Below are positions 1 through 56,534 of a stretch of 64,000 nt of DNA, in pieces. The stretch is from positions 30,893,750 through 30,957,749 of the forward strand of contig CM034539.1 of assembly GCA_020002185.1 (NCBI GenBank), in the 5' to 3' direction. Origin of the DNA: Paraescarpia echinospica (Eukaryota > Annelida > Polychaeta > Sabellida > Siboglinidae). The notes under the pieces were generated by a model. The model saw nothing but the letters and a program-made list of their open reading frames with translations. It made no database searches and was not told where the DNA came from. Positions within the stretch are counted from its first letter, which is position 1; each line of letters opens with the position of its first letter. A program made the translations under genes and the position numbers.

Positions 1-39
1 TAGAGGCTGATGGTCCAAGGAAGCGAAGGAACATAGAAA

Positions 40-410
40 CACACCTGCCTACCATTCCGGATTGTCCAGAATCATTCCGGAAATACACCTCAAATTACGG
101 TATTACGGTGAGGGATGAAAATATTATGGATTCTTTCTTTGTCACAATGATCGCCAATCACTTCCGTGCTCCTCATATTTAGCTTCCACTATATTCAACA
201 GGTGGCAGCATATATGCGCTGCTTGTTGTGACATGGTTTTTTATTCGCTGCTTCTGGTCATAATCTGACCAATAGGAAACAGCGTTACAATAAATTCACA
301 TTTCCGCGCTCAAAGAAAAAGAAGTCAAGCGGCACGACATGATAGGAGAGATCGAAATGGCACCACTACCATCCAAGAAGAAACGTGTGCGGAAACATTC
401 CTCAAATTAT
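40..410 (-). mobile_element. Truncated copy of the CAGACCTGCCTACC transposon family (copy a)
   Basis: Begins with a terminal repeat (cacacctgcctacc, one mismatch to the family end), followed by the subterminal TCCGGA repeats. It then matches the reverse complement of 10940-11306 and 19770-20123, including the shared blocks gcgctgcttgttgtgacatgg and ctgaccaataggaaacagcg. The match breaks near 395. No target-site duplication is visible. Confidence 0.75.
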
Positions 411-431
411 GGTATTACGGTAGGTAGGCCC

Positions 432-1200
432 ACACACACACTAGCAGTGGCTAACAGAGCTGGTGTCAGCCGATTTTACCTGATTTCCAACCCGACATTT
501 CTCTCAGTAAATGTGACAATATTACATCAAGACTTATACTGCAATAAAGTTTGTTATCTTATCTTTCAGAATGTGGTGTTTTGTTATTCATTGAATAAAG
601 TATTTACGTGCGCCAGTCGCTGGGAGACAAATGGTGTTGGCTGGTTTCTGCAAGTGTGAATCGCGTCCGTGAAGCTGTTTGTGTGATACGCTGAGAATGG
701 CTTCTAAAATTTTTTTTCGCGTGTTTCAGTGTCTGTGTGTATAATTATAGAAACAATCTCATCTGAAAGCCCGGATTCCAACGATTTCATTGGTGGGTTT
801 TATGTGGGGATCGCCAAAGGATTCCTTTTCTAATTATGAGATAGAAGTAGATGGAGTTTTTTCTGGCTCTATTGTAGACGAACTAGCGATAAAAATCACT
901 CAGAATTATAGCAAATGAAAGGTGAGCGTTAGTATTTTTTTGTGGCGTCCACTGTTTTTAAGTATAAATTCATACTGTGACGCGTATCTACGTGAAAGTT
1001 GGAGGCCGAAACGTCTGTCGCGTGATCGACCGGATCGGGCGTAGCCAATGACGGCAGCCGGCTCTGCTGTCGTCGGTCACTCGGGAACTTCGACGATGAA
1101 GGATTCTGATATTCGCTGTCTAACAGGTGTGTAACTGTGGCATTTTCTTTATTTAGTGTTTGATCGAATTGTCTTTTTGTATTTAATTTTCATATGTCTT
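432..1200. other. No recognisable gene or repeat
   Basis: Unique-looking A/T-rich sequence with short frames only. I searched its minus strand for the missing HEATR6 terminal exon and saw no convincing match. Confidence 0.4.
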
Positions 1201-1203
1201 GCA

Positions 1204-1400
1204 AATCTAACGATCTAACCGTCCCCTGTGCGTCGTCCACAGCGTTCTGCTGTTCCGCCGTGCCTTGTCCACGGCGGTCTGCCGTGTGCGGTCCACCGTG
1301 CGTCGTGCGCCGTTAGCTGCCATATCTCAGAAACCGTTCAGCAGCTATTTCTCTAATTTTGCATAGACGTATCTTAGGGTAGTTTAACTATATTCAGATG
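1204..1400 (-). repeat. Dispersed repeat fragment (related to 29690-30140)
   Basis: The stretch ccatatctcagaaaccgttc followed by a GC-rich gcgccgttagc block is the reverse complement of the end of the repeat at 29990-30090 (gaacggtttctgagatacgg then cagctaacggcgg). Too incomplete to classify. Confidence 0.6.
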
Positions 1401-1830
1401 TTTTGCAATACATGTTGCAGCTATTAATTCCAAATTCAATCAGTATTATGTCATTAATTGTTACTGTTTAAGTGTTTTTAAGTCAAAACGCATGCTATGT
1501 ACACTGTATATGTACCTTGTGAACAAATAAAGTTTTATCATAGTTCATCTCTTTGTTATTTCCACTCTGGGGGATGGTGGTAGGGGCAAAATGAGAACAG
1601 AATATGTGTGTGCATTTTCTTAAAGAAGACATTTTCTGCAATCTTGCTACATGCAAGATTGCAGCATATATACGCTGCTTGTTGTGACATGGTTTTTCAT
1701 TCGCTACTTCTGGTCGTAATCTGACCAATAGGAAACAGCGTTATGACAAATTCGGATTTTCTCGCTCAAACAAAAAGAAGTCACGCGACATGAAATGATG
1801 TGATGGTGGAGATCGAAATGGCACCACCAC

Positions 1831-3965
1831 TTTAACAAGATTTAACAAGATTGCCACCCAGAGAATTAACTCTAGGTGGCAGGTGGACAAGGAAGCCCTT
1901 TGGCTTATCGAGAGTCCGACCCTTTTATTTATGTGTATCCCGCCCGTCTGAGGTATGTGTCGATTTTATTTTTAAACATATTCACGCTACTAGCACCCAC
2001 ACAATCAGCAGGTAATCTGTTCCATTCATTTACAGTCCTTTGTGAAAATGAAAACTTTCTTATATCCAATCTACTCTGCTCCTTTGCCAATGTAAGTTCA
2101 TGTCCTCTAGTCCTTCTACCTTTCTTAACTGAGAAAAAAATATTTCTATCAATATTTTCATAACCCTTCAATATTTTAAACACTTCTATCTGATCTCCTC
2201 TCAATCTTCTGGTCTCTAGTGTTGTTAAACCGCATTTTTTTAGGCGTATTTCGTAACTAAGATCCCTCAGTTTTGGTATCATTTTAGTTGCTCTCCTCTG
2301 CACTCTTTCTAGCATATCTATGTCCTTCCTGCGATATGGCCTCCACGCTTGAATACAATATTCTAAATGAGGCCTAACTATTGTTTTGTACAGCGGTATT
2401 ATTAGCTCTTTTTCCTTATACGTTATGTTTCGCCTAATTAATCCAAGGATTTGATTTCCCTTTGAAGCTGCAATTCCGCACTGCTCTGAAACCTTCATAT
2501 CAGCACTAATGGTTAACCCTAAGTCCTTTTCTTTTACAGTAGTACTTAGTACAGTACCCCCCATTGTATATTCTACCTCTTCGTTCCCATGTCCTGTGTG
2601 GAGGCATTTACATTTCCCAAAATTGAACAGCATTTGCCACTTTTCAGACCATTTGATCAACCTGTCAAGGTCATCTTGTAAATGCTGTCTATCTCCATCA
2701 CTTTTAATCCTTCTAAACACTTTTGTATCATCCGCAAATTTCAACACCTTGCTTGTTATTTCATCATCCAAATCGTTGATATATATTAAGAATAATATAG
2801 GTCCTAATACTGATCCCTGTGGTACCCCACTCAATACCGATTTCCAGTTTGAAGCCACCCCATCAACTACTACACGTTGTCTTCTGTCAATCAGCCATTG
2901 TTCTATCCAGTTTATTATACCATTTCCTATGCCATGGGCCTTTAGTTTAAGCAGTAATCTTTGATGTGGTACTTTGTCGAAAGCTTTTTGAAAATCTAAG
3001 TAGACGATATCTACTGGTGATCCCTCATCTACCCACTTAGTGATGTCTTCCAAAAAACATAACATATTTGTTAAGCATGACCTCGCTTTAAAAAAACCAT
3101 GTTGAGATGGGTTAATCAAGTTTTGTTTAACAAGAAAATCCACCATGTGATCTTTAATTAGTCTTTCTAATAATTTACAAGTCACTGATGTTAAACTCAC
3201 TGGTCTATAGTTCTCCGACTTGTTTCTCGAACCTTTTTTGAATAACGGTATAATGTTTGCTTCTTTCCATTCTAAAGGAACCACTCCCTCTTCTAATGAC
3301 AAGTTGAAAACTGTTGCAAGCGGTATGCTAATTTGTTCTACAATTTCCAATAGTAGTTTGGGTGGAATACCATCCACTCCAGGTGATTTATTATCCTTCA
3401 TAGCCCTTATTTTCTTAGCTACCATTTCCGGGGTTACAATTAATTGTCCTAAATAGTCTGAATCTGCCCCCTTGAACTTAGCCTCTGGTACTGGCAGTGA
3501 ACTAATATCTTCCCTGGTAAACACTGAACTAAAGTACTCATTCAGGTCTTCTGCCATTAAGAATCCCTCTGATATTATATTTCCAGCACTATCTTCTAGA
3601 GGACTGACCTTATCTCGAACTTTCTGTTTGCTTCGAACATACGCATAAAAACTCTTGCTGTCATGGTTTATATTACTAGCTAATTGTTGTTCATAGCTTC
3701 TTTTTGACTTTCTAATTTCAGCTGTAGCTTGGTTAAGTGCTTCTTTATAACTGTTGTAGTCTTCATCATTTCCAGTACATCTATATGACTTCCACATCAT
3801 TTGTTTATACTTAATTTTTCTAATGGCTTCTTTCGATAAGTGTTTCGTTTTGGACCGTTTTCCTTGTTTTTTGAAGGGTACAAATTTATCGACTATGCAC
3901 TTAATTTCACTCTTTAATATATTCCAGCATTCTGTTGCCGTCTTATTTTTCAGTGTGTTATTCCA
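1831..3965 (-). mobile_element. 5'-truncated non-LTR retrotransposon (LINE, CR1/jockey-like)
   Basis: Insertion within transposon copy b. Only the reverse transcriptase half is present; no endonuclease domain is seen. At the 3' end (left side) two copies of tttaacaaga resemble the short tail repeats of CR1/L2-type elements. The 5' break is at about 3965, against the flanking transposon. Confidence 0.85.
1929..3800 (-). CDS. LINE reverse transcriptase (partial ORF2-like protein)
   Basis: 623 codons from an internal Met; the frame stays open upstream to about 3963, so the true protein started further 5' and has been cut. RT motifs in order: NYRPVSLTS (~197-205), HGFFKARSC (~234-242), VYLDFQKAFDKVPH with catalytic Asp at 269, SGVPQGSVLGPILFLIYIND (323-342), and the FADD catalytic box at 355-358. 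A C-terminal PHLEYCIQAW...RVQRRATKMIP region and a final EWNRLPADCVGASSVNMFK tail are typical of CR1/jockey-group LINEs. The frame has no stops or frameshifts, which suggests a recent insertion, but without the 5' half it cannot mobilise itself. Confidence 0.92.
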   Translation of the reverse strand: MMWKSYRCTGNDEDYNSYKEALNQATAEIRKSKRSYEQQLASNINHDSKSFYAYVRSKQKVRDKVSPLEDSAGNIISEGFLMAEDLNEYFSSVFTREDISSLPVPEAKFKGADSDYLGQLIVTPEMVAKKIRAMKDNKSPGVDGIPPKLLLEIVEQISIPLATVFNLSLEEGVVPLEWKEANIIPLFKKGSRNKSENYRPVSLTSVTCKLLERLIKDHMVDFLVKQNLINPSQHGFFKARSCLTNMLCFLEDITKWVDEGSPVDIVYLDFQKAFDKVPHQRLLLKLKAHGIGNGIINWIEQWLIDRRQRVVVDGVASNWKSVLSGVPQGSVLGPILFLIYINDLDDEITSKVLKFADDTKVFRRIKSDGDRQHLQDDLDRLIKWSEKWQMLFNFGKCKCLHTGHGNEEVEYTMGGTVLSTTVKEKDLGLTISADMKVSEQCGIAASKGNQILGLIRRNITYKEKELIIPLYKTIVRPHLEYCIQAWRPYRRKDIDMLERVQRRATKMIPKLRDLSYEIRLKKCGLTTLETRRLRGDQIEVFKILKGYENIDRNIFFSVKKGRRTRGHELTLAKEQSRLDIRKFSFSQRTVNEWNRLPADCVGASSVNMFKNKIDTYLRRAGYT

Positions 3966-4328
3966 GTAAAGTCAAGAAGAAACGTGTGCTGCAAACGTTT
4001 ATAACAGCATACACGCAGACATGGCCTGTACTGTCAAGTTCAAAGAAGGGGTCGGCTTTACATACTGTCATATACACAACATTAATTTTTCTATTTCGCA
4101 TGGTGGCCAAGACGATTGCAGGTACTGACTAAGTCATTAGACTAGTACTATTGTTATTCCTGAAAATCAGTGTAAATGGGAAGATGGATTACTGACAGGA
4201 AGTTTTTGGGGTAGGCAGGTCTGTACCTTGGAGGAGATGCACCTACAATACCCAAACTGGGTTAGTGTATTAATATACAGATGAACAAAGAGGATAAGTA
4301 GGTAATAGTCAACCTGTGGTCAACGTAC

Positions 4329-49078
<44,750 letters not shown>

Positions 49079-49093
49079 CTTGTTTAGCTGTTA

Positions 49094-50560
49094 TTTTCTG
49101 ATACTTTTGTTAAAGACCGACTGTTCGTGAGTAAATTAAATAATTATTTTAATAAATTACTGTAGTTTTATGCCAGCAGAGCTAACATTTAATAAGCATA
49201 CTTTATATAGGAAACATTTAATTTATGATGGGTGCAAATCCCGTAGACCGCCACAAATACAAATTCCACCAAATCTAATTTCCAGGACTATGCTTAAGAT
49301 AAGATAGGCGTCATGGTTCCAAATCGTTCCCTGCTATAACAGTGGCAGTGCCAGTGGCACAGACAGTGCCATGGCGCCACATGGGTACGAAGAACTAGAC
49401 TCTAGAGTTCTCACTAACGCCCAATGGTAGCACTTCGTGTACCACTAAGTAGTAATACTCTCTTCTTGGTGAGTTCAAGAAGGCGAGCGAGAGACGTGAC
49501 AAATCTGGGTAAGTGAGACCAGCTAGTTTATCTAAGCGAAGTTTGAATGTATCCACATGATGGCGCTACCACTAATATCAATTAATCAGGCTCCGTTAGG
49601 CGGCGCCACCGTTTCAATATCGCCAAAGAACTTGTAAAATCAAAACGGAAACTGGCGTGAAAACGTGACGTATGCACTGGACCATAATTTTGGCATCAAC
49701 GGGATGGTTAAAGGGAAACAAAAGGCATCTTTTGTGGCCTATGCATCTAATAGAGTTAATGAAAAGTAACCATTAGCAACTACAATCAATACTATTATGT
49801 CAGCAGTTTACGAGAATAACCTTGTTGAAGACGCATAATTTTAATTGCACGAACAGCACCATTATGATAGAAAACCTGATGTCACCAATGCCTACGCTTC
49901 CCAATTCGTCAGTCGCCAAACTTAGGATATTAAGCCTACTCTAGTTTGCGTCGCAATTTGTTTGGCGCTGTAACTACAAAAAATGTTACGTCTGCATGCA
50001 TAGTGCACTTCTTTATCACAGTTATTACAATTAAGTGTAACGTTAATTGGAAAGGAATACGAGAAACCAACACATGAGCTGGCATATTCATATGCATGTC
50101 AAAGAAAGAGGGGCATTCGACGCGTCACCGCAACATCAATGTCAAAGAAGCTCTACGCACTAATTGGTCAAGCATCGGGGGAAAGGGGAATGTCTCAATG
50201 TGTGAGGTTTCACTAAAAGCTCCCACTTTGAAAATACATTTTGAGTAAACCACAGGTATGATATTGTTTATTGTATTTTATCAAATGTCTTATTATTATA
50301 TTACTCGATCAAGGGCGGTAGCTAGCCTAAAACAACGGGGGGGGGGCAGGAAAACGTTACAGTAAAGCATATCAATTCACACAGGGGTTCTCTCCCAAAA
50401 TATATTGAAAATATACCGCCTCTTGGTGGAATTTAGCGTATTTTCTGGAGAATTTCGCCCACGGCTTAAATATTGTGTCGGTGTCGGTCGCATGCTGCGT
50501 GGGAATGAATACAAATACATGACAAAAACTAATTAATATAAATTCAAATGACAATACATT
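49094..50560. other. Region upstream of HEATR6
   Basis: Expected to hold the promoter and 5' UTR. No TATA box at a fixed distance or clear CpG cluster is seen. There is a G run (gggggggggc, 50338). Confidence 0.4.
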
Positions 50561-50582
50561 TATCAAAATCGACAGCTATGCA

Positions 50583-51300
50583 TCATAAACGGAATATCAG
50601 TCCAACAGTTACACCCGACTGAAATTGCTTTACAAGATCACTTCTTCTCGCCGTCGCGTGCAATGATTCGCCAAATGGTTTTACACATAGCCTAGGCCTA
50701 TATAAACCTCTTCGGGGGGCGGGAAGATAGTTTGATTTGCTAAGGACATATAACATTCCGAGGCAATAGAGCTGTCTTTCTGCCTTTGTTGACCGACTCC
50801 ACCACTTGCGGCGTCGTAGGGCAGAAAAGGACCGCTCGCAAACAACGCTTAATTCCGACTGCTGTAGTGAGGAAGATGTTGACGGCAAATGTTTAACCAC
50901 ACGCCGAAATCAGTTCACGTGAAAACGACGGTCGTGGAACCTGAGGGTCATCGTATATACCTCTTTCGCCACTTTGCGATTTCCACATGAAACTCGTTTT
51001 GTTCAGCCGAACTGAGAGACTTACTGTGGTAGCTAGGCCCTACTCAGATAGTCCTGTGTCATACAGTTTCTGTAGGTTGGACGGCAGGAGGTCGTAAGCT
51101 GCAGTGGGTCCATGGCGGTCGCTCAAAAATCGTTCAGCCAACTCGTCAAGGATGTGATCAATAAATGGGTAAACTATATATTGATGCGATAGTATAGTCA
51201 GCTCTTATTTGATCCGTCTCTCCAGCATTGGCGCGATGGAGCTGAAGTTGTGCAGTTCTGGGTTTACGAATTTCGGCCCTGTACTCAGTTTAGGTAGAAG
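50583..51300 (-). pseudogene. hAT-type transposase relic, C-terminal part
   Basis: Minus-strand frames in order: RKPRTAQLQLHRANAGET (near 51270), YPFIDHILDELAERFLSDRH and LLPSNLQKLYDTGLSE (51185-51045), then LSVVCERSFSALRRRKWWSR and KAERQLYCLGMLYV (50850-50740). The first block is the PRTxxRQxHRAN motif, and CERSFSALRR is the dimerisation-domain motif of hAT transposases. Frames are broken and no ends are seen, so it is a relic. Confidence 0.8.
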
Positions 51301-51931
51301 AGTTAAAGAACAATTTATTATTTAGTGATATAAAAAAGGCTGAATGGAATTAGTGGATGTACACAACCAGTTGTGTTTGGATACTGAAATGTCCACCACT
51401 GTAGTCCGGCAGTAGGCCAGAAAACCTTGCAGTGGGGTCAGGACAAAGTTTTTTGGCAGTTTCTATATTTTTCAGGTGTCCTTATAAGGAATCCGAGTAA
51501 TGCCACCCTGGCACCTTTGAGCATATTTCAAAATATGCAAATTAGTGTCGCCATTATCAAATATTATTTTTCGTCAATATCTCAGTAACTGCTGACAACA
51601 GCACACATATTAAGATGTCTATGCAGTGTAGTGCATCTATGTTTTGAAGGTTTGTGGTATTGCGCAGGATGTTTCCAATAGGATACAACAAGCCACTACC
51701 CAAAATATGCAAATTAGGTGCCGCCATTTGCAAAATATTGAATTTGGCCCATACCGCAGTAAGCATGTGTGACAGCAAAACAGACGAATTGTCTATAACT
51801 GCATTTTTGGGGTACAAAATATTGACGTGGAAATTCAGATAGCAGTCCTGCAAATCACGTTCCACTTAATATGCAAATTAGCTTCAGCCATTGTGACAAA
51901 TCGATGTTTTGTCAATATCTTCGAAACTATT

Positions 51932-53653
51932 TGTAGCGGGGGATTTACCATGACGACACAACAGGTTTAAATGATGACTATCATTTATTGTGTTAATAAT
52001 CTAAAATACAAAAAATACAAAATAAAACCTGCAACATAATAACATATGGTTACTACAAGTGCAACAACAGATACAAAGGACCATTCAACAACAGCATTAA
52101 ACATAATATTCCTTGATACCTTTGACACAGTTAAATTGCATATAGATCATCTCAGATACCAAATAGCAGGCTTGCACCTGTGACATTTGTAACTAGATAT
52201 CCAAACGGCAATACTCCTTGACGGACTTACTATTAATAACACATAGGTCTATGTTAGTTTAAACACCCAAATCAAGAAATACATTCAAATGCATCCTAAG
52301 TATCATTAACACAGTATCAAATCAGTGTAAAATGTCCATAAAGTGTATACTCAGCTAGTAATACTTCTACAATTAAACACATGTATATGAGACACTCCTC
52401 TATGCATAATAAAACATCGGGACGTATACGTGACCATTATCATCATGCAACGGCTCTTCGTCCACATAGAATGCGAGTCCATTAATCAATACTAAACGGA
52501 TGTCTAACTGCATTGTCTCTAATTCCTTAATACAGTTGTATATTACTGTCAGACTAATTGTTTCTAACCAATTAGTAATACACCATGACATGGAAGGTAA
52601 CAATGCTCACCCCAACTGGGAACTGCAATCTAACACAGCGCCTGAGCACTGCTCAGTGCAATCACACCATGCACGTCCGTCTTACTACTCGCATTTCTAC
52701 AAACACACGCAACATTAGACTAAGTGTCACATATATAAGCTGGACATGTCTAGATTGGCAAGGAAGTGTAATTGCTAACAACAATTAGAAATCAACTTAT
52801 TACTTAAAGCATTGATTAAACACTCTTCTGCTAACCTATCTTATCAATATATAAATTACCCACTACCCTGGGCGTTAATAACCCTTCAGTAGAAACTACT
52901 CTGCTAAACTCAATGGGCAGTCGTCTATCCACTGACAGTCAGCATGCTGTCCCTACTCCCTAGGGAATAACGATCCCCGACACCGCTGCAGACACATCAC
53001 ACAGACTACTGTGCCAGCAGGGAACACATCAACACAATGATCTCCTATTGAATATTAAAGACTCACGCTAATTACTAGATTATGAACCATGCAATTGTGT
53101 AGATAGTGCTTCCTTATCCCAAACATTTTAACCTGTGTATATCAGAATACACAACAACTGTAAGTGCTGGGGGAATTCCGCTTACACTGTCAACACAGAC
53201 CAATTAACTGACCTTCCCACGGGGAACTTAAAAGTAACGTTAATAGCAAATATTGGGAGACAATTACGTAAATCTGCTGTTAGTTATATCCTGGTGCAAT
53301 CCACCCACCTGACATCTTCATTTGTGTTTTTCTCTCTATTAAAACACGAAACCTCGTGGGAAAACACTGGAGCGATATGTCTGTCCAGCTTCTCTCGGAA
53401 ACTCTGTGATGGCGTCTCTTAATTAATCCTAGCTTAGTGACCGGGGTATGACCCTCACTTGGAGACCGCTGGGGAAACTGACACCGCCTGGGAAGAGAAC
53501 CTATAGGCTTTTCCAGGCCATATATGTTACACTGGTGAAATTGGGTCTACAGACTTAACACATTAAAAGTAAAGAGAACAAAAAGAGTAATTGGAGTTTT
53601 GGAATAATGGCAGTAAATAATTAACTAATTCGTCAGTAACCCTGCCGGTTACA
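51932..53653 (-). repeat. 3' LTR (1.72 kb, left copy)
   Basis: Bounded by TG...CA (plus strand tgtagcggg ... ccggttaca). Unusually long for a Gypsy LTR. Shares gtcatttattgtgttaataa-type, gcgcctgagcactgctcagt and aaacacgaaacctcgtggg blocks with the right copy. Confidence 0.8.
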
Positions 53654-53738
53654 TACCCCCCTGATTAAATAGTTGCTATCCCACGAGCAACTGAACAATC
53701 AAAACCTAAGGGATTACAGTTGGAATAGATATATAAGT

Positions 53739-54332
53739 TCATCCTATTCTGCCAAACGTTCCCATGCTGTTTATAGGCTCAGTCGTTCTGAAAACCTCGG
53801 CATCTACCACACGAAGTCCCATGTCCTTGAAAACTTTAACCATAACGGTTATTTCACACGCCCTGCCAAGATAGAGCACTGACAACCCATTTGAAGCAGT
53901 GATGGACATCCATCCTGCGACGTCCTTCATCGCATGCCTCCGTGGCAGCAGGTGATTCATGAAGAATTCATAGGAGATGGTGGCCATTCCGCCCCGTGTC
54001 CAACAACACTCGACCTCCGCCTCTAACACGGGACATTTTCCAATGGACTTTTCCATTACTGCTTCCAATGGCTCAGGCGAAATCATGCTGCATGTGGACT
54101 TGCTGAGCCAGCCACTCTGACTCTTCTGACTCTACAGATACCTTCTCCTGCTCTGTCTCTGTGCCTGGTACTGCTCCAACTGCAGCCGCAGCACTTCCAG
54201 TTGCTCCTCCAAATCATCCATGACTACAGGCACAGTAACAGTCACTGGCAACCTCGAGAACAAGAACTCTAGAGTTAGATTTCCAACCAATGAGCGTGTA
54301 ACTTGATAGTTATAAATATGACCACCAAACAA
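53739..54332 (-). pseudogene. Remnant of retrotransposon gag/protease region
   Basis: An upstream frame ends in a coiled-coil-like DDLEEQLEVLRLQLEQYQAQ (54240-54140). The second (54086-53739) has CPVLEAEVECCWTRGGMATI, DVAGWMSITASNGLSVLYLG and VMVKVFKDMGLRVVDAE. These match the layout of a Gypsy retropepsin (PVxEAxVxG...DTGS...TxxNGxxxxYxG), but the catalytic DTG is not present at its expected place. Non-functional. Confidence 0.65.
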
Positions 54333-54983
54333 AATTCAGGAATATCCCGGAACTAAGTCAGGCTTATACTTACAAAGACTCCAAATCCACTCGACAGACA
54401 AATTCCAGGGGTTAACTGGCAACATGTACATACACTGCCAATTAGAAGACCACGTCCTATATACCCTTCAAACCAGCTCTAAAGTGATGCAAACATTAAC
54501 AATTAAGTTCCCTGCACGATCACATGCAACGTACGACCTGTAGAATGTCACTAAACTGAAAGCAAACATTACACATAACAATTCAGAGAACATGGTCTAT
54601 ACCATTGCAAGGATACACCTACTGAAAGAAAAAACATTAGACATCGTTAATACCGTAAGAATGTTCAACAGTGAGCCTGCAATTGTTCATCTGCATCACA
54701 CATGTAAAACGGGTCCTAGCCATCTAGGCACCAGCAAGCAGAAGTTCGTCGTCTCGGAATTCGTCGTACGTGAATGTTCCCTCACAACGAAATGTTATCG
54801 AAGTTTTGGCCATTACTGCTGATATTACAGCGTGCAGTGCCTTGCTGTCGGAGACACGAGTCTCTTCTGATAGGCCGGACGTATTCGGACACGGACTGCA
54901 GATATCACACCCATCGCCTCCTTGCGACGTTCGTCCCAGTTGGGGTTTATTTGATCGTCTTCATCCCACTTCTGACACCATTT

Positions 54984-55229
54984 TGTAGCGGGGGATTTAC
55001 CACGAAGACAGGCAACACGGTTAAATGATGACTGTCATTTATTGTGTTAATAATCTAAAATACACAAAATTAAAAACCCCAACTGGGAACTGCAGTATAA
55101 CACAGCGCCTGAGCACTGCTCAGTGCAATCACACCATGCACTGTCTTACATCTTCATTTGTGTTTTTCTCTCTGTTAAAACACGAAACCTCGTGGGAAAA
55201 CACTGGAGCGCTATGTCTGTCCAGCTTAG
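54984..55229 (-). repeat. 5' LTR (right copy, internally deleted and truncated)
   Basis: Follows the left copy for about 160 bp, then jumps from accatgcac to acatcttcatttgtgttttt. It stops matching after ctgtccagctt at 55229. More than 1.4 kb of the LTR is missing. Confidence 0.78.
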
Positions 55230-55289
55230 TAGTAATATAGGTGGTTTACGATGTATGCCATCCGTTTCCCGGAGCAAATCCCATGTTAA

Positions 55290-55690
55290 AAGATAAGGAT
55301 TTCCACCGGGGGGACTCCCGGGTTAAAAGATAGGCAATTTTTTCCCCATATTAAAAGATAGGGATTTCCACCAGGGGGACTCCCGGGTTAAAAGATAGGC
55401 CAGTTTTCCCCATGTTAAAATATATGAATTTCCACCAGGGGGACTCCCGGGTTAAAAGATAAGGAATTGTTACCCCATGTTAAAGCATAGGAGCTATTAT
55501 CGTAAACGTATACGACGAAATGTTCCCCATGTTAAAGGATAGGGCATTTTTTACCCCGTGTTAAAGCATAGGAGCTATTATCGTAAACATATACGACGAA
55601 ATTTTGAATTTTCCCCATGTTAAAGTATAGGAGCTATTATCGTTAAAGTATAGGAGCTATTATCGTAAAGGTATTCGACGACTTAAAAAA
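55290..55690. repeat. Compound tandem repeat
   Basis: First part: units with ccagggggactcccgggtta followed by aaagatagg and ttccccatgtta. Second part: units of gcataggagctattatcgta followed by aac(g/a)tatacgacgaa. The two types overlap at 55440-55520. Confidence 0.85.
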
Positions 55691-56099
55691 ATATATATAT
55701 ACCGAACAGCATTTGAATATGTCACTCTCTATATTGCTTGGCCCATAGGCCGAGGCTCCGCCAAGGGACCGAGCCCTTATTTGGTTGACGATGACATGTC
55801 TAAAATGTGGTGTTATAATAACGCATAATTTATAATAAAAGGATTATAAATTCAACGGAGGTCGTTTTATCTGAAGTAATGAATACGAAATGTAGACTAT
55901 ATATAGGACTATGTTATATCATAACCTATAGCCTCGTTTTTTCGAACAGAGCGACCATCTTGGAATTATACGTTTGGTATCATTTCCTTGCGGTAGTACC
56001 TAAATTCGTGTCTCTTATAAAACCCGTACTCGAGACGTGTCTGAACATGTTTGTTTGTTGCGAGCGTGAGCGTGCGCACCCTGTATGACGTCATCAAAA

Positions 56100-56530
56100 T
56101 GCTACGCGCATTAATTTTGTACGCGAGGTGATTTGGTCAAACAGGTAGTGATTTGGTTAGCCATAGTTTTGAACTTGTCCACTTGAATGTAACTCCATCA
56201 TGTGACGTCATGATGCAGTGACATCATTAAACTATAAACTGCTATGCGCAGTAATTTTGTGTGCGAGGTGAATTGGTCGTAATCATAGTGATTTGGTTAG
56301 CCATCGTTTTGAGCTTGCGCGTATGTAATGTAATCCCATCATGTGACGTCATGATGCAGTGACATCATTAAACTATAAACTGCTACGCGCAGTAATTCTA
56401 TACGCGATGTGAGTTGGTCAAACAGGTAGTGCTTTGGTTAGCCATTGTTTTGAGCTTTCGCACTTGAATGTAATCCCATCATGTGACGTCATGATGCAGT
56501 GACATCATTAAACTATAAACTGCTAAGCGC
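56100..56530. repeat. 141-bp tandem repeat with TGACGTCA sites (3 units)
   Basis: Units start ctacgcgcattaattttgta at 56100, 56242 and 56383, with a partial one at 56523. Each ends catcatgtgacgtcatgatg followed by cagtgacatcattaaactat. A partial copy with the same layout lies at 57620-57775. Confidence 0.9.
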
Positions 56531-56534
56531 ATCA

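Larger units (their letters stand above)
1653..4223 (-). mobile_element. CAGACCTGCCTACC family copy b, split by a LINE insertion
   Basis: 1653-1830 matches the family end region. 3966-4223 continues it (reverse complement of about 10733-10960) and ends with the perfect terminal repeat ggtaggcaggtctg. The 2.1 kb between them is a LINE inserted in the same orientation as read here. The outer end near 1653 is truncated, so there is no target-site duplication. It gives a relative date: the LINE is younger than this copy. Confidence 0.8.
51932..55229 (-). mobile_element. Deleted Gypsy-type LTR retrotransposon
   Basis: Long direct repeats begin tgtagcgggggatttacca at 51932 and tgtagcgggggatttaccac at 54984. 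Internal part is only 1.33 kb. On the minus strand a PPT-like aggggggta abuts the 3' LTR (53654-53662), and a primer-binding-site-like tggtgtcagaagtgggat follows the 5' LTR after three bases. Only degraded gag/protease sequence remains; no RT or integrase. Confidence 0.82.

Noticed and set aside
2509..2964. Plus-strand frame of 151 codons opposite the LINE
   Set aside because: Antisense shadow of the reverse transcriptase.
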